A stretch of 64,000 bases of DNA from positions 15,006,501 through 15,070,500 of the forward strand of contig OX387200.1 of the NCBI GenBank assembly GCA_947561715.1. Reading direction: 5' to 3'. The translations under genes and the position numbers were made by a program. The notes under the pieces were generated by a model that saw only the letters and a list, made by a program, of their open reading frames with translations, did not search any database and was not told the origin of the DNA. Below, piece after piece: positions 62,068 to 64,000 of this stretch; positions within the stretch are counted from its first letter, which is position 1; each line of letters begins with the position of its first letter. This DNA comes from Ascidia mentula. Taxonomy: Eukaryota > Chordata > Ascidiacea > Phlebobranchia > Ascidiidae.

Positions 62068-63045
62068 AAGTGGACTCAAGGTGGCTTCGATGAAGTATTA
62101 CATCACCCAACACAAAGCACCGTAAGAAACTTCGAGTGGCCTTGCGCTACTTGTAGGTTTAAGATACTGCACAATTCTGAGCAGGCCCAGTGGTTCAACA
62201 CCAGCAAGATTTAAAGGATGATATACAGTTTCGCTGAGGAAAAAAGAGCCTAAAAGCTTTCCGAGCCGAAGAGCGCTGACGCGGTTGTGTTATGTCTACA
62301 GTTACGAAAAGTCGGTTCCTATCTCTGGAATGCGCCCTTTTTAGCCCTGGAACACGGTCGCGCTTTCAAATGCAAATTTTTAAAATACAACAAAAAACTA
62401 CAAGGATTGGGTATTCTCAGTTATAAGAAAATGTGTTTCAAAAAAGTTAATGGATTCACTTTCACTTTCCCCTCCCCCTTTTACTTTCAACTACCATTGC
62501 CTACTTCTCGTGGATAAATACTTTGTTGAACAATTTTGTAGCCAATTAACCGCTTCACTTTCATATGTCGGTTCAGTCAAGGTTTTCTCGTATGCCTATC
62601 GATACTTTCCTTCTCTTTAGCCATGGGTTCTGTACCGAGTTTCTGTAATTTGGTATTGACTATATGTTTGCACCTATGAATAAAAGGTAGTCCACGTCCT
62701 GCTCAAGCCTGTGAATTGTACACAAATCACAAATTTGCCTCATAGTCCTAATACAACCTATTTAATAAATTTGTCATGCTTCGTTATTTACCATTCTTTT
62801 TTTGCAAATATTCGTGGTGACGGGTGATTAAACTTGTTTGGTTTCTTCACATTTTATGCTTGAAAAACAACCGAAAATACAATCGGTTACCGTGTATTTT
62901 TGTGCAATCAAGCGTATAAAAACAGAAATTGGCCTTGGAGATAGAACGCGGGTGTCGTTTCTTTGTTATTGGCGTTGTAATTAAGCCGTTTTTATCGTAT
63001 TACACATTGAATGCGACCAACGAAGTAAGTGATTAAAGCAACAAG
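62068..63045. other. Divergent promoter region (unrecognised gene / BBS2)
   Basis: About 1 kb between two divergent start codons. I see no exon. Short open frames at 62.3-62.5 kb show no domain. Confidence 0.4.
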
Positions 63046-64000
63046 ATGCTTGTTCCAATTTTTACTTTGAAAATAAAGCACAAGATCCATCCTCGCATGG
63101 TTACCGTTGGAAAATATGACGGCCTTCATCCCTGCCTCACATGCGGGACTACTGCTTCTAAGGTTTAATTTCATATTATTTTAATTTAGTATCCATATAT
63201 TACATTTTTGTAAACAAACATTACTAGCCACAATTTCAGTCGAATAACAGTGGTGCTTTATTCAGCAAACAATTAACAATATTTTAATAATAGCTTAATA
63301 TTTTTAGGTGTTTGTTCACAACCCACACAGCCAAGCTATTGCTGGTGGCCGATTGGCAGTGCATGATTCAGATATAAGCCTTCTAAGTATCAACCAGTCT
63401 GTTAGTGCAGTTTGCGCTGGACCTCTCGACCCTTCGAGCAACAGAGATGCATTGTGCATTGGCACACAAACAAATTTACTTGCCTATGATGTCCATGACA
63501 ACAAGGACTTATTTTACAAAGATGTAATATATCCTAAGAAAACATTGTGTAGTTTCGTAAGTGTAGGAGTGGTTTTGCAATGAATTGTGTTTTAGGTTCC
63601 AGATGGGGTAAACAGTCTTGTTATTGGCAAAGTGGCAAATATCGACAACCCCCTAGTGGTGGCTGGAGGAAATTGTACTTTGCAGGGATTTGACTATGAA
63701 GGAGAGGATGTGTTTTGGACGGTAAGTTTTAAATTATTTTCTGATCTAATAGTATGTTGTTTTATTTGTGTCAAGGGTGTTGTTTTTGTGTGTAAGCTGC
63801 AGACAGATGGTATTGTTTTTATTTGAAGGTCACTGGTGATGTTGTGTCAGCACTTGCATTTGCAGACTTTACCAATGATGGAAGCAATGAGGTACTAAAT
63901 AACAATGTGCTGTTGTGCTATGACATATTGGATAGCATTATTTCAACTGGCGGAAAAGTAAGTTTTCTTTGCCACTGAAAAGTATGTTTTACAGCTTTTA
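63046..64000 (+). CDS. BBS2: BBS2, BBSome subunit (first four coding exons; runs off the window)
   Basis: Subunit of the BBSome, the coat-like complex that moves membrane proteins in and out of cilia. Exons 63046-63162, 63308-63556, 63596-63721 and 63829-63891 are all phase 0. The start [19 protein letters not shown] matches the conserved BBS2 N-terminus. It is followed by [67 protein letters not shown] and [17 protein letters not shown], the blades of the N-terminal beta-propeller. The donor at 63892 leads to exons beyond the window, so about 185 residues are visible of some 720 expected. No defect is seen. Confidence 0.95.

Noticed and set aside
1..64000. CRISPR arrays, bacterial operons or viral genes
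   Set aside because: No regular spaced repeats, no polycistronic gene runs and no viral enzyme motifs; all supported genes are intron-bearing animal genes.

Overview
This is animal nuclear DNA: intron-rich, AT-rich non-coding sequence with less AT-rich exons, and introns mostly of 60-500 bp. It looks like a compact invertebrate genome. My best guess is an ascidian tunicate (Ciona-like), because the introns are short, the conserved genes have chordate-like sequences, and several genes have a 3' splice site only a few bases before the start codon, as in tunicate spliced-leader mRNAs. The species itself is inference. I rebuilt gene models by eye from exon homology, GT/AG sites and matching intron phases.

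Region 1 (1-26.2 kb, + strand) is a tandem array of paralogous seven-helix receptors whose large ectodomain is a string of LDL-receptor class A (LDLa) modules. It holds receptor A (3' part, 76-2723), receptor B (complete, 4153-9806), a decayed relic (about 10.2-11.4 kb), receptor C (complete, 13259-21130) and receptor D, a 5'-truncated copy (23679-26174). All share one exon-phase plan and end in a small Thr/Ser-rich tail exon.

Region 2 (18.8-36 kb) carries a roughly 4.9-kb direct tandem duplication (18809-23678 and 23679-28720). The unit covers the 3' ends of two convergent genes: receptor C (+) and VANGL, a planar-cell-polarity protein (-, 27463-35953, 14 coding exons, all phases consistent). 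Each gene keeps one intact end, and the middle of the array holds an orphan pair of VANGL terminal exons and an orphan receptor 3' half. A tRNA-Thr-like SINE sits in copy 2 only. The structure may be a real recent duplication or two haplotypes assembled in tandem.

Region 3 (36-43 kb) is mostly non-coding. It has one strong fold-back element (39.4 kb) and two small unrecognised paralogous genes on the - strand (starts at 40931 and 42395), both beginning with a 7-base coding exon.

Region 4 (43.5-64 kb) holds conserved housekeeping and ciliary genes: ALYREF (mRNA export, +), an SLC37A1/2-type sugar-phosphate transporter (-), a cluster of three hAT-like non-autonomous transposons, one nested in another (53.2-54.2 kb), TOMM40 (mitochondrial import pore, -), an unrecognised basic coiled-coil protein of about 545 aa (-), and the first four coding exons of BBS2 (BBSome subunit, +), cut by the window end. 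Nothing suggests that these conserved genes form one pathway; they look like ordinary neighbours. The biologically unusual parts are the receptor array, the tail-to-tail tandem duplication and the small paralogous gene pair.
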